Program-made: the position numbers and the translations under genes | Source of the DNA: Leptolinea sp964404415 | GTDB taxonomy: Bacteria > Chloroflexota > Anaerolineae > Anaerolineales > Anaerolineaceae | Length of the DNA: 36,727 nt | Assembly: GCA_964404415.1 (NCBI GenBank) | Contig: CAYOKC010000018.1 | Span: 1-36,727 of the forward strand | Direction of reading: 5' to 3' | In this document: piece by piece, positions 24,298 through 32,580 of the stretch | How the letters are laid out: the number at the start of each line of letters is the position of its first letter | How positions within the stretch are numbered: position 1 is the first letter of the stretch | Notes under the pieces: model-generated | What the model was told of the DNA's origin: nothing | The model's database searches: none | Seen by the model: only the letters and a program-made list of their open reading frames with translations

Positions 24298-25710
24298 ATG
24301 ATCCTGAATCGTTTCATTGACTGGATGAATGTTCAACCCGTAATTGTTTTGCTTATGTCCATCGCGGCATTGATCCTGTTTTACACCACCTACTCGCGCC
24401 CCGGCGACCCGATCAACACATTCTGGGCCTGGTTAAAACGCTTTATTGAATCGACCGTTGTCACCCTGCTTTTCCTGGGTTTGCTGTGGGGATTCCGGAC
24501 CATTCTCAACAGCAACATGGCCACCTTCTATTCAACCCATGGCAGCCTGAGCAACATCAGCCGCAACAGCGCCCAATCCATCTGGGGACGCCCCCATTAC
24601 CAGGGTGAATTAAACGTCATCCACTACATCCGCCGGATGGTCAAACAGGAGATCCCGCAGGAAGATCCCACCAAACTTCCCATCTATAAAGATGTGGAGA
24701 TCCGCGAGGAAGTTCCGGAAAACAGTGTGCAGAGCTTTAAGGGCGATGTCAACATGACGTTGAGCAACCGCGAGAAGGGATACGCTTATTACAGCGGTTA
24801 CATCATTGACGCCAACTATACCTACGATGTGATCAATGACTCGAACCTGGTTACAGAAGCTGAATTTGACTTTCCGCTTTCGCCCAACCAGACGATGCAC
24901 GAGAATTTCAGCATCCAGATGGACGGCAAGGATATCAGCCAGCAGGTGCAGTATTTTGGAGATAATGTCCATTGGATGGTGAAAATGCAGCCCCAGCAGC
25001 GTTCGACCATCGAAGTGACATACACATCCCGCGGTATGGATACCTTCACCTACCAGATCACCAACCGGCGCGAGATCAAGGAATTTGAACTCACCTTGAC
25101 CATCGACCGCCTGCCAGTTTCGCTGTTGAATTACCCGGATGGCGCGTTGACCCCCACCGAGATCAAATCCTCTTCAGATGGACTTGGTTCGGTGTTGACC
25201 TGGCGGCTTGACCGGGCGATCACTTCAGCCGGAATGGGTGTGGCATTGATCACACCCGAACAGCCGGGAGCCAAAGTGCTGCAGGTGCTGGTCAACAGCG
25301 CGTACGGCATCACCCTTCTGCTGGCGATTTTATGCCTCACCCTTCTGATCCGCGGGGAAAAGGTAAACTTCCTTGACCTGGCTTTGATCTCCGGCGCGTA
25401 CAGCATTTACTATATGGTCATGGCTTCGGTGAGTGATTTCTTCTTCGGTTTCTGGGGATCGCTGATCCTGGGTACAGTGGTCACAGGCCTGCTTACTTAT
25501 TTCCTCTTCCGCCGGCTTGAATCAAAACTGCTGCGCAATCTGATCTACGGCGTGGTGGGATTCTTCACCATTGTCTACCCCCTCTCCGGCCTGTTGACGC
25601 AGGTGGCAGACCGGAACACATTTGACGGCCTGGTGCAGATCGGGTTGATCATTTACCTGTTCTTCCTGTCGTTGTATACCCGGGTGGAACGCGCAAAATC
25701 GATAGAGTAA
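24298..25710 (+). CDS. Multi-span membrane protein with a large extracytoplasmic domain
   Basis: 470 residues. Two N-terminal helices (about 13-32 and 49-68), then about 270 residues of soluble, beta-rich sequence facing outward, then five C-terminal helices from 335 (AYGITLLLAILCLTLLI) to 465. In the soluble domain PLSPNQTMHENFSIQMDGKD and STIEVTYTSRGMDTFTYQIT resemble the 'interior plus periplasmic beta domain' of CreD-like inner-membrane proteins, but I cannot claim that family firmly. It is likely a monocistronic gene: strong ribosome site before it, strong terminator after it. No catalytic motif seen. Confidence 0.65.
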   Translation: MILNRFIDWMNVQPVIVLLMSIAALILFYTTYSRPGDPINTFWAWLKRFIESTVVTLLFLGLLWGFRTILNSNMATFYSTHGSLSNISRNSAQSIWGRPHYQGELNVIHYIRRMVKQEIPQEDPTKLPIYKDVEIREEVPENSVQSFKGDVNMTLSNREKGYAYYSGYIIDANYTYDVINDSNLVTEAEFDFPLSPNQTMHENFSIQMDGKDISQQVQYFGDNVHWMVKMQPQQRSTIEVTYTSRGMDTFTYQITNRREIKEFELTLTIDRLPVSLLNYPDGALTPTEIKSSSDGLGSVLTWRLDRAITSAGMGVALITPEQPGAKVLQVLVNSAYGITLLLAILCLTLLIRGEKVNFLDLALISGAYSIYYMVMASVSDFFFGFWGSLILGTVVTGLLTYFLFRRLESKLLRNLIYGVVGFFTIVYPLSGLLTQVADRNTFDGLVQIGLIIYLFFLSLYTRVERAKSIE

Positions 25711-25720
25711 ACCTGATCAA

Positions 25721-25755
25721 AAAGAAGCGCCTGTGAATAAACCAGGCGCTTCTTT
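25721..25755. terminator. Bidirectional intrinsic terminator
   Basis: Thirteen-base stem AAAGAAGCGCCTG (25721-25733), nine-base loop, CAGGCGCTTCTTT (25743-25755), serving the membrane-protein gene (plus) and the CPBP gene (minus). Confidence 0.9.
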
Positions 25756-25775
25756 CATTTATTGGATATTCCGGA

Positions 25776-26600
25776 TCAGTCTCTTCCGGGAAGTGTCTTC
25801 CAGTTGGCTTTCCACAACACCAATCCACCAAGGATGGTGGTGGCTGCCATCTCCCACAGGCTGACCAGCGGACCAAAACCGATCGAATCTTCGAGCGCGT
25901 CGCGCACTTCATCATACATTGAGTGGTACACACTCACCACAGCGAGACTGCCGCTCTTCGCGTAAACAAATGCGAATAAAATGGCATTCATTATGGACGG
26001 TACAGCGGTGATCAACACGAGGACGATTACCGTCACCCAGACAGGGGTGCCGGGTTCAGCGGTATTCATCCCGACTTTTATGACAACCGGCAGGTGCCAG
26101 AACCACCAGATCACTCCATGCAGTAAAAGCCCTTTTCGGGATCCGTGAGATTTCATCAATCGGGGAAGCATATATGCCCGCCAGCCGAACTCTTCACCAA
26201 AACCAGGGATGACTGTGATCACCAGTTTCGTCAGAAATCCTCCCAGTATTGGCCAGAATGCCAGGCCTGCCGGTATGGAGTGCAAACCGGTCAGATTTTC
26301 AATGAGCACCGGCGCCGCGAATATCACCAACGCCACGGCGAATGAGGCAATGTAATGCCAGGGTTTTCCCCAATTCCACCCCATAGTCTTAAAACCGTCA
26401 CGGAAAATCCACCGGCCGCAGATATATGACCCTACTGTGACCATGACCATGGCCAGCGAACTCAATATCAGGCTGGCCGTCGGATTGTCCATCAAGATCA
26501 CAAACGCGATCATAAATGGCCATGACAAACCGAAAACGATCAACAGATATAACGGTAATGAAAATGGACGCGAATCCGCGATGGATTGGCCGTTTGACAT
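25776..26600 (-). CDS. CPBP-family intramembrane metalloprotease (first copy)
   Basis: 274 residues, about eight helices. The family motifs are present: EEFGWRAYMLPR with E136, E137 and R141, WFWHLP with H169, and VYHSMYD with H226, the residues thought to place a metal inside the membrane. The group includes prenyl-CAAX protease homologues and bacteriocin self-immunity proteins. Start at ATG 26600 is set by GGGAG six bases upstream; the TTG at 26612 precedes that site. It is followed on the plus side by the bidirectional terminator. Confidence 0.88.
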   Translation of the reverse strand: MSNGQSIADSRPFSLPLYLLIVFGLSWPFMIAFVILMDNPTASLILSSLAMVMVTVGSYICGRWIFRDGFKTMGWNWGKPWHYIASFAVALVIFAAPVLIENLTGLHSIPAGLAFWPILGGFLTKLVITVIPGFGEEFGWRAYMLPRLMKSHGSRKGLLLHGVIWWFWHLPVVIKVGMNTAEPGTPVWVTVIVLVLITAVPSIMNAILFAFVYAKSGSLAVVSVYHSMYDEVRDALEDSIGFGPLVSLWEMAATTILGGLVLWKANWKTLPGRD

Positions 26601-26650
26601 ATTTACTCCCAAATGGTCTGAATCCGGATTGAGTAGTCTAACAATACAAA

Positions 26651-26684
26651 ACCGGGGTGAAATCTATACGGATCTCACCCCGGT
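26651..26684 (-). terminator. Terminator after the single-span protein gene
   Basis: Ten-base stem ACCGGGGTGA (26651-26660) and TCACCCCGGT (26675-26684) with 14 bases of loop; on the minus strand the hairpin is followed by TTTTG. The T-run is short, so efficiency is uncertain. Confidence 0.65.
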
Positions 26685-26690
26685 GATTAT

Positions 26691-27287
26691 TTAGCGGAAA
26701 GACGCGATCAGGGCATTAACCATGGCGTCATCCCATGTGTCATTGTTGCTTGAGATCATCAGGACCGCCTGGTTTCCCTGTTTGCTGTCAAATGAAACGG
26801 TGCCCACCCGAACAGTTTCACCTTCCGATGACACACCCTCTTTGATGATCAGGGTGGATTGCTGACCGCGAATGGTGACCGGCCGGTCTTCCACGCTGGT
26901 AAACTGGCCGCCGTTGACTGTGACATTTCCCTTGCCGGATTGTTCCTGCATGCTCTGCATGATCTCTTCCACATTCAAATTCAGGTTCTTGGGAAGTTCG
27001 GTAAGAAAGATGTGGGTGCTTTGATCCGGCGAGAAATAACCAACCGCCGAAAATCCCATAATGTTCATCCCGTATGGGTTGGTGAACCCGGCGGGGATGT
27101 CAAAATCGGCAATATTGGAGGCGATGACAGCGACCTCTTCCGGATTTTCGGTGGTATTGGCATCAAGGTTTTGCATGATGGTGCCCATTGAAACAACACC
27201 GGTCAATGCCAGGCCTGTCCCAACACAGCAGCATAGCACAACCAGAACGGCAATAATGATAAGAATTACTTTGAGTGTTTTATCCAT
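26691..27287 (-). CDS. Single-span membrane protein of unknown function
   Basis: 198 residues. One N-terminal helix (LKVILIIIAVLVVLCCCVG, about 5-30), then an exported domain of about 165 residues with a well-defined ending (DDAMVNALIASFR). The domain reads like a stress-inducible or lipid-interacting beta fold (VGYFSPDQSTHIFLTEL, GETVRVGTVSFDS), but I recognise no family. The cysteine trio CCC lies within the helix. The ribosome site is GAGGAAAAAATAAA. Confidence 0.6.
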   Translation of the reverse strand: MDKTLKVILIIIAVLVVLCCCVGTGLALTGVVSMGTIMQNLDANTTENPEEVAVIASNIADFDIPAGFTNPYGMNIMGFSAVGYFSPDQSTHIFLTELPKNLNLNVEEIMQSMQEQSGKGNVTVNGGQFTSVEDRPVTIRGQQSTLIIKEGVSSEGETVRVGTVSFDSKQGNQAVLMISSNNDTWDDAMVNALIASFR

Positions 27288-27348
27288 TTTATTTTTTCCT
27301 CTCTTTGGCTACTTCACATACGGGAAAACTCTATTTTTGTTGCTGAAA

Positions 27349-28188
27349 TTAGAACCCGAAAAAGAACCGGGCAAAATCAATAAACCAGTGGAAGGCAATC
27401 GCCGAACCGAGATCTTTTTTGATCTGCAATAAAGCCATTGGCAAACCAAAAAGCAGGCTGGTGACAGCCAGCATGACCAGTCCCATCACGGGGTTTTGCT
27501 GGAATAATTCCGGCAAATGGTTCAGGCTGTGCGGAACGACGGCCAGAAAAACCGCCAATGCCATAACGCGGCGGTCAGGCAGGGAATAACGCAGTAAAAA
27601 AAGAACCAGGGCGAGGATAAAGTAGCGGAAGATGATCTCTTCATGTATGGCCGGGCTGAGGGCTTCCAACGCGCTGATAAATAGTGACTTGAACTGTACG
27701 TTTCCGGAATTAAGGTAGAAATACAGATTGTTCAGTATGGTAAGCGGCAGGGCGAACAGAATCCCGATACCGGCATTTTTTAATTTGGTGGAAAGAGGAG
27801 TGTCAAACGCGTTGACAGTCACCGTACGGTTTTTGAACAACAAAACACCCGCGGTAAAACAGAACAACACACCCAATCCTTCCTGCGCGCACCAGAAAAT
27901 ATACGGATCGTGCTGCCAGTGCGAGATCGCGCTGACCAGCCCGAGAATCAACCCGATGAGAACCGGGCGGAATGTCAACCGCCTCCAGCTGAGAAGGATG
28001 ACAACGATGGCTGTTAACGTAAGGGCGGTTTGCGACCAGTTCCAGATTCGGCTGGTGAGGTTAATATTTTCAACCGGCAACAGGTAATTGGTTGTGTACA
28101 ATGCGGCATAGACCGCGATAATGGAGGCTACGCCGATCCAGCCAAATAGTCGTGTACGGCGTAATGTGGATGATAATTCTGGGGCCAT
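27349..28188 (-). CDS. CPBP-family intramembrane metalloprotease (second copy)
   Basis: 279 residues, about eight to nine helices. Motifs: HEEIIFRYFILAL with E183, E184 and R188, VVPHSLNH with H220 and H224, and FHWFIDFARF with H267, all in family order. It differs strongly from the other copy at 25776, so they are not a recent duplication. The frame extends to a TTG at 28230; I use ATG 28188, with only a weak AAAGAAAAG site. An inverted repeat and a promoter sit just upstream. Confidence 0.83.
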   Translation of the reverse strand: MAPELSSTLRRTRLFGWIGVASIIAVYAALYTTNYLLPVENINLTSRIWNWSQTALTLTAIVVILLSWRRLTFRPVLIGLILGLVSAISHWQHDPYIFWCAQEGLGVLFCFTAGVLLFKNRTVTVNAFDTPLSTKLKNAGIGILFALPLTILNNLYFYLNSGNVQFKSLFISALEALSPAIHEEIIFRYFILALVLFLLRYSLPDRRVMALAVFLAVVPHSLNHLPELFQQNPVMGLVMLAVTSLLFGLPMALLQIKKDLGSAIAFHWFIDFARFFFGF

Positions 28189-28221
28189 TTTCTTTTCTTT
28201 GGTTATTGAAGGATTTTCAGC

Positions 28222-28240
28222 TTGATGCAAAACGCATCAA
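28222..28240. promoter_or_regulatory. Inverted repeat in the 5' leader of the second CPBP gene
   Basis: TTGATGC (28222-28228), AAAAC, GCATCAA (28234-28240): perfect seven-base arms. It would lie about +9 to +27 from the predicted transcription start, so it could be an operator or an RNA hairpin. Confidence 0.45.
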
Positions 28241-28255
28241 CATCTGTTTATGTAT

Positions 28256-28284
28256 TTTATAGTAGGAATACGTTTTAAATTGAA
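28256..28284 (-). promoter_or_regulatory. Promoter of the second CPBP gene
   Basis: Minus strand TTCAAT (28284-28279), 17-base spacer, TATAAA (28261-28256). Moderate match. Confidence 0.5.
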
Positions 28285-28420
28285 AACGGGTTCCATACAA
28301 TGGATATTTTATGCGGATCATTTCTTAGATAAATCTGTATGCAAGATCTCTTAAACAACTACAATCAACGATGTTGCTGGATAATCGGCGTACAGGAATA
28401 TCGAAGGAGCAACACTCATC

Positions 28421-29233
28421 ATGAATGGTGAACTGGCACAGATAGTAACCCTGGTGACATACGGAAACCACATTTTAACTGGAAACGATGTTGACCTGTC
28501 AACGAATGCAACGTTCCAATACCTTTCCTCCATTAAATTCGCGCGCTATAAAAGCAATAAAGATAAAAGCGGGGATGTGGTGGCAGGCAGCGTCAGTGAC
28601 TGGTTCGCGTTTTTGCAATCGAATCAGGTTTCACGGTTGTGGAATGTGGCGTTTGCCTGGGACAGGCCTGACATGCCGGAACATATCGCCGCGTCTTTTG
28701 CCGGCGGTGTTGCCCGCGCCATCCAGGCAGATATGCCCGACGGGTACGAGTTATGGTATCCGTTGTGGCAAACCGGCGGACCCAAAGAGAAACCCTGGGA
28801 TGTGGAATACCGCGGGTTATTGTTTACCAACAATCACGTCTACCCGTCACCGCCCGTTGCGTTTGTGAAAGGGGAATTACGGAAAGCAATCGCAGACGCG
28901 GTTTCTTTTTCCCACCGGCCGGAAGTTGGTGCCGGTTTCTGGGCGGATCATTTTACGAAATCCCTGGATTTGCTTGAATCGCCCGCCCCGATGATACCTT
29001 ACCACCCGGATATGCTCCCCAATACCGGGTTTGACCTGGAAGCCCGCCAGGTGATAGCCGCCGCCGCGCAGGCGTATGTGTTTGGCGGTATGGGCTCATG
29101 GAATGATATGGGATTCGCGGATAACGACCTGAATAAGGAATATGAAAAGATCACGAGAGAATTGTATGAAACCGTGAAGATGTCAATTGTGATCGCTTCT
29201 AATGCATACATAAAAAAGCAGGTTGGGGCCTGA
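28421..29233 (+). CDS. Cytosolic protein of unknown family
   Basis: 270 residues, no signal peptide or membrane helix. Rich in aromatic residues with many W/F/Y: SVSDWFAFLQSNQVSRLWNV, YELWYPLWQTGG, GAGFWADHFTKSLDLL, YVFGGMGSWNDMGF. The N-terminal third (NATFQYLSSIKFARYKS) looks like an alpha/beta fold. I do not recognise it. AAGGAG lies 13 bases before the ATG, a long spacing. Its last codons and stop overlap a hairpin that serves as the terminator of the opposite gene. Confidence 0.6.
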   Translation: MNGELAQIVTLVTYGNHILTGNDVDLSTNATFQYLSSIKFARYKSNKDKSGDVVAGSVSDWFAFLQSNQVSRLWNVAFAWDRPDMPEHIAASFAGGVARAIQADMPDGYELWYPLWQTGGPKEKPWDVEYRGLLFTNNHVYPSPPVAFVKGELRKAIADAVSFSHRPEVGAGFWADHFTKSLDLLESPAPMIPYHPDMLPNTGFDLEARQVIAAAAQAYVFGGMGSWNDMGFADNDLNKEYEKITRELYETVKMSIVIASNAYIKKQVGA

Positions 29234-29243
29234 CCCAACCTGC
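29212..29243 (-). terminator. Terminator of the YbaN-family gene, embedded in the end of the opposite gene
   Basis: Ten-base stem GCAGGTTGGG (29218-29227), loop GCCTGA, CCCAACCTGC (29234-29243). On the minus strand it is followed by six T (29217-29212); on the plus strand there is no T-run. The plus-strand stop codon TGA is the last part of the loop. Confidence 0.85.
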
Positions 29244-29273
29244 ATCCCATTATTAAACCCGCAAAACAAACCC

Positions 29274-29711
29274 TTACTCCGCGTCATCAAAACCTATGGA
29301 TTCCTGTCGGTTCTGTTCCAGAATAGGAATGATTGCTCCGGGTTTTCTGGTCTTGACGCGCACGAGATGAATAGTAACGCCCGATGCAATAGCGAGCAGC
29401 AGCAGGCTCAACCAGAGTGCCGGTTTCACGATAAGTATTGAAGCGCCAATAGTTAACCACAGAAATGAAATACTGATGATTTTCTGAGCAAGAGGGATCC
29501 CATTCCCTTCCTGGTAATTGCGGATGTAATCGCCAAGAATGGGGTTTTCCAACAATTTCCGGTGTAATACGCTCGACCCCCGGCTGTAACAAAACGCCGC
29601 CAGCAGCAGAAATGGTGTTGTGGGCAAGACAGGGAGGAAAATGCCAATGATCCCCAGCCCGACGCTGATGGATCCGGAAATTATCCAGATGGTTGATGTT
29701 TTATTTTTCAT
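29274..29711 (-). CDS. YbaN family (DUF454) membrane protein
   Basis: 145 residues. The N-terminal helix GLGIIGIFLPVLPTTPFLLL is the family hallmark, followed by AAFCYSRGSSVLHRKLLENP and ILGDYIRNYQEGNGIPLAQK. Two further helices lie at about 85-120. Function is unknown. I use the ATG at 29711; the frame runs to a TTG at 29744, where TTGACA could be part of a -35 instead. Expression ends at the hairpin 29212-29243. Confidence 0.85.
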   Translation of the reverse strand: MKNKTSTIWIISGSISVGLGIIGIFLPVLPTTPFLLLAAFCYSRGSSVLHRKLLENPILGDYIRNYQEGNGIPLAQKIISISFLWLTIGASILIVKPALWLSLLLLAIASGVTIHLVRVKTRKPGAIIPILEQNRQESIGFDDAE

Positions 29712-29805
29712 AACCTGCTTCGCGATTTTTCCAAAGGATGTCAATATAATAAGAGTAATTGGATTGTACTTGGCATAATTAAATTAGTCAAACCATTTGT
29801 GCTGG

Positions 29806-29853
29806 ACGTAAAAGAAGCAGGTTGGGTCATGACCCAACCTGCTTCTTTTACGT
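29806..29853. terminator. 48-base perfect palindrome acting as terminator of clpC
   Basis: Twenty-four bases and their exact reverse complement meet at 29829/29830 with no loop. The inner arm is the same GCAGGTTGGG as in the terminator at 29212-29243, and the outer parts supply T/A-rich flanks (TTCTTTT), so it can end transcripts in both directions. Its right end touches the last base of the clpC stop codon. Confidence 0.85.
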
Positions 29854-32372
29854 TATACCACGGGCGCTTCAAGTGAAGTTTCCGGTTCTATAGTTCCGGA
29901 GCCCTCACGCCGCAGCACCACATCGCCGTCGCCGTTCAGGTCAACGATGATCACGTCACCGTTGTTGAACTCATGGGCGAGCAACGCGTCGCTCAACGGG
30001 TCTTCCACCTTCTGCTGGATCACACGGCGCAGCGGGCGGGCGCCCATATCCGGGTCATAGCCTTCTTCCGAAAGCTTATCCAGCGCGGGGTCTGAAGCCT
30101 TGAGGGTGATCTCGTTCTCCACCAGGCGTTCGGCCACTTTTTCGATCTCAAGGTTGACGATCCGGCGAATGTGTTCCCGGGCCAGCGCGCGGAAGACGAT
30201 GACGTTATCCAGGCGGTTGATGAATTCCGGCCGGAAGACGCGCTTCAGCGAGTCCATCAGCTTCTTGCGCATATCTTCGTAAGCTTCCTGTTCTTTTTGC
30301 TCCTCATCGAGCGTGAGGGTGAAGCCGAGCGAGCTCTGGCGTTTGATCATATCCGCGCCAATATTGGAGGTCATCACAATTATGGCGTTGCGGAAGTCCA
30401 CTTTGTGGCCTTTGGCGTCAGAGAGATGGCCCTCTTCCATGATCTGCAGCAGCATGTTATGCGCTTCCGGATGGGCTTTCTCGATCTCGTCAAACACCAC
30501 AATGGAATACGGCCGGCGGCGGATGGCTTCGGTCAACTGGCCGGCTTCCTCATACCCTACATATCCCGGAGGCGCTCCCACCAACCGGCTGACGGTATGC
30601 CGTTCCATAAACTCCGACATATCGAGCTGGATGAGGTTTTCTTCGCTTCCGAAGAGGAATTTCGCAAGGGTTTTGGTCAACTCGGTCTTACCCACACCGG
30701 TGGGTCCAAGGAACATAAATGTTCCGATCGGCCGGCGGGGATCCTTGAGGCCGGAACGCGCCCGTCGCACGGACTTGGAGATGGCCTCGATGGCCTCGTT
30801 CTGTCCGATGATGTGTTTCTTCAACTCGTCTTCCATCTGCAGCAGGCGCACGGATTCTTCCTGCGCCATCTGCATCAACGGAACACCCGTCCACATGGAA
30901 ACGACTTCGGCGATATCGTTGGCGTTCACAACCGGGCTGGTTTCACGGTCCCAGGTGGTGCGCATTTTTTCAAGCTGCGCTTCGATATCATTCTGTTTTT
31001 CTATGATCTCCTGGGCGTCATCAAAGCGGCCTTCTTCCACCGCGTTGGTGTGGTCAATGCGCAACTGCTTGAGGTTGACCATCAATTCCTTTACGGTCTT
31101 CGAGGCTTCGCTCTTGTACATGCGCACGCGCGAACCGGATTCATCGATCAGGTCAATGGCTTTATCCGGCAGGAAGCGGTCGTTGACATAGCGTGCCGAA
31201 AGGCGCGCGGCGGCTTCAATCGCTTCATCCGAGATGGTCAGGCGGTGATGTTCTTCATACGCCTTGCGGATACCCTTAAGAATCTGGATGGTTTCGTCCA
31301 CGCTCGGTTCGTTGACCACGATCGGCTGGAAACGGCGTTCGAGCGCCGCATCACTTTCAATGTGTTTGCGGTATTCCTCCAGCGTTGTGGCGCCGATCAC
31401 CTGCAATTCGCCGCGTGACAGCGCTGGCTTGAGGATGTTCGCCGCGTCGACGGATGACCCGGCCGCGCCGGCACCCACCAGCATGTGGACTTCGTCAATG
31501 AAGAGGATCGCCTGGGAAGCTTTCAATTCGTCGATCACCCGTTTCAGGCGCTCTTCAAATTGACCGCGGTACATGGTACCGGCCACCAACGAGCCAACAT
31601 CCAACTGCAGAACGCGTTTATCCAGCAGCTGCGCGGGGACGTCCCCCTCGATGATCCGCTGGGCGAGGCCTTCGACAATAGCCGTCTTACCCACGCCCGG
31701 TTCACCGATCAGCGCGGGGTTGTTTTTGTTGCGCCGCGCCAGGATCTGAATGACGCGTTCAATTTCCATCTGCCGCCCGATGACCGGGTCGAGCTTGCCG
31801 TCTTCCGCTTTGGTGGTCAGGTCAACAGCGAGCTGATCAACCAGCGGGGTTTTCGCCCGACTGGCCTGTTCTTTTTGAGAGGCTGACTTCCCCGGGTTCG
31901 CCGTAGCCGTCGGGGTGGAAGCCGGTGACGTACCGCCCTCCTGCAATACCCGGCGTGTCTGCCGGCGGATCTGCTCGGCGGTCACGCCCAGTTTGCGCAG
32001 CACTTCAACCGCCGCGCCCTCCTCAAGGCGGACCAGCCCGAGCAACAAGTGTTCGGTGCCGATATAGTGGTGGCCCATCCTGCGGGCTTCGTCAATTGCG
32101 TATTCGAGCACTTCCTGCGTGCCGGAAGAAAGGTCGATCTTCCCGCCGCGGTAATCGCCCACGCCGCTGACTTTTTCCACCATTTCCTGAATCCGTTCAG
32201 GTTCCAAACCCAGATCGCGAAGCACACGGCCGGCTACGCCGCCGTCTTCTTCCACCAGTCCAAGCAGCAGATGTTCAGTACCGATGGTATTCTGCTGCAA
32301 ACGTTCAGCCGCCTGGTGAGCCAGGCTTAAAACACGCCGCGCTCTTTGGGTGAATCGCTCCATTCCAGACAA
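29853..32372 (-). CDS. clpC: ATP-dependent Clp protease ATPase subunit ClpC
   Basis: 839 residues, full length. Two Clp_N repeats (about 1-145), a first AAA+ domain with Walker A GEPGVGKT at 223-230 and Walker B ILFIDEVHML, a UVR-type coiled insert with LKQLRIDHTNAVEEGRFDDA (middle domain, as in ClpC and not ClpA), a second AAA+ domain with GPTGVGKTEL, and a C-terminal Clp_D2-small part. It unfolds substrates for the ClpP peptidase. The start is probably TTG at 32372: GGAGGAG lies five bases upstream, while the family-like ATG at 32363 is too far. No ctsR, mcsA or mcsB lies next to it. The last residues (ETSLEAPVV) are a free acidic tail. Confidence 0.95.
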   Translation of the reverse strand: MSGMERFTQRARRVLSLAHQAAERLQQNTIGTEHLLLGLVEEDGGVAGRVLRDLGLEPERIQEMVEKVSGVGDYRGGKIDLSSGTQEVLEYAIDEARRMGHHYIGTEHLLLGLVRLEEGAAVEVLRKLGVTAEQIRRQTRRVLQEGGTSPASTPTATANPGKSASQKEQASRAKTPLVDQLAVDLTTKAEDGKLDPVIGRQMEIERVIQILARRNKNNPALIGEPGVGKTAIVEGLAQRIIEGDVPAQLLDKRVLQLDVGSLVAGTMYRGQFEERLKRVIDELKASQAILFIDEVHMLVGAGAAGSSVDAANILKPALSRGELQVIGATTLEEYRKHIESDAALERRFQPIVVNEPSVDETIQILKGIRKAYEEHHRLTISDEAIEAAARLSARYVNDRFLPDKAIDLIDESGSRVRMYKSEASKTVKELMVNLKQLRIDHTNAVEEGRFDDAQEIIEKQNDIEAQLEKMRTTWDRETSPVVNANDIAEVVSMWTGVPLMQMAQEESVRLLQMEDELKKHIIGQNEAIEAISKSVRRARSGLKDPRRPIGTFMFLGPTGVGKTELTKTLAKFLFGSEENLIQLDMSEFMERHTVSRLVGAPPGYVGYEEAGQLTEAIRRRPYSIVVFDEIEKAHPEAHNMLLQIMEEGHLSDAKGHKVDFRNAIIVMTSNIGADMIKRQSSLGFTLTLDEEQKEQEAYEDMRKKLMDSLKRVFRPEFINRLDNVIVFRALAREHIRRIVNLEIEKVAERLVENEITLKASDPALDKLSEEGYDPDMGARPLRRVIQQKVEDPLSDALLAHEFNNGDVIIVDLNGDGDVVLRREGSGTIEPETSLEAPVV

Positions 32373-32447
32373 GGTTACTCCTCCATATTAAACGCGAGCC
32401 TCAAGGAAATCCTCAGGCTGCCATGAAAACAGTTCGGTCAACAACTA

Positions 32448-32522
32448 CCGTTATATAAGCTTTGAATCCATTCTACCAAAGAAAAAACTTTTGTCGAGTC
32501 ACGCTCTACAGTAATATAACGG
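32448..32522. promoter_or_regulatory. Pair of inverted CCGTTATAT sites flanking the clpC promoter
   Basis: CCGTTATAT at 32448-32456 and its reverse complement ATATAACGG at 32514-32522, one on each side of the promoter, 57 bases apart. Possible paired operators for a repressor; the sequence does not match the CtsR heptamer GGTCAAA. Confidence 0.45.
32470..32497 (-). promoter_or_regulatory. Promoter of clpC
   Basis: Minus strand TCGACA (32497-32492), 16-base spacer, TAGAAT (32475-32470). Leader of about 90 bases to the TTG start. Confidence 0.55.
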
Positions 32523-32541
32523 ATAGTGTACAGCACGAATG

Positions 32542-32547
32542 TATAAT
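32542..32547 (+). promoter_or_regulatory. Candidate -10 box of the dppA-like gene
   Basis: TATAAT at 32542-32547, preceded by G-T; no good -35 at 16-18 bases. The transcript would start near 32554, 27 bases before the ATG at 32581. Confidence 0.4.
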
Positions 32548-32580
32548 TCTTATTTGAATTTACCCCGAAAAGGACATCAA

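Noticed and set aside
28421..29233. Possible toxin or immunity gene next to the CPBP protease
   Set aside because: No motif supports it; only proximity suggested the idea.
29806..29853. 48-base palindrome considered as a phage or plasmid attachment site
   Set aside because: It sits directly after a stop codon, has T-rich arms and shares its stem with another terminator; no integrase or second copy flanking an island is seen.
30171..31418. Long plus-strand open frame (415 codons) opposite clpC
   Set aside because: Shadow of the clpC frame; the ClpC motifs on the minus strand are unambiguous.
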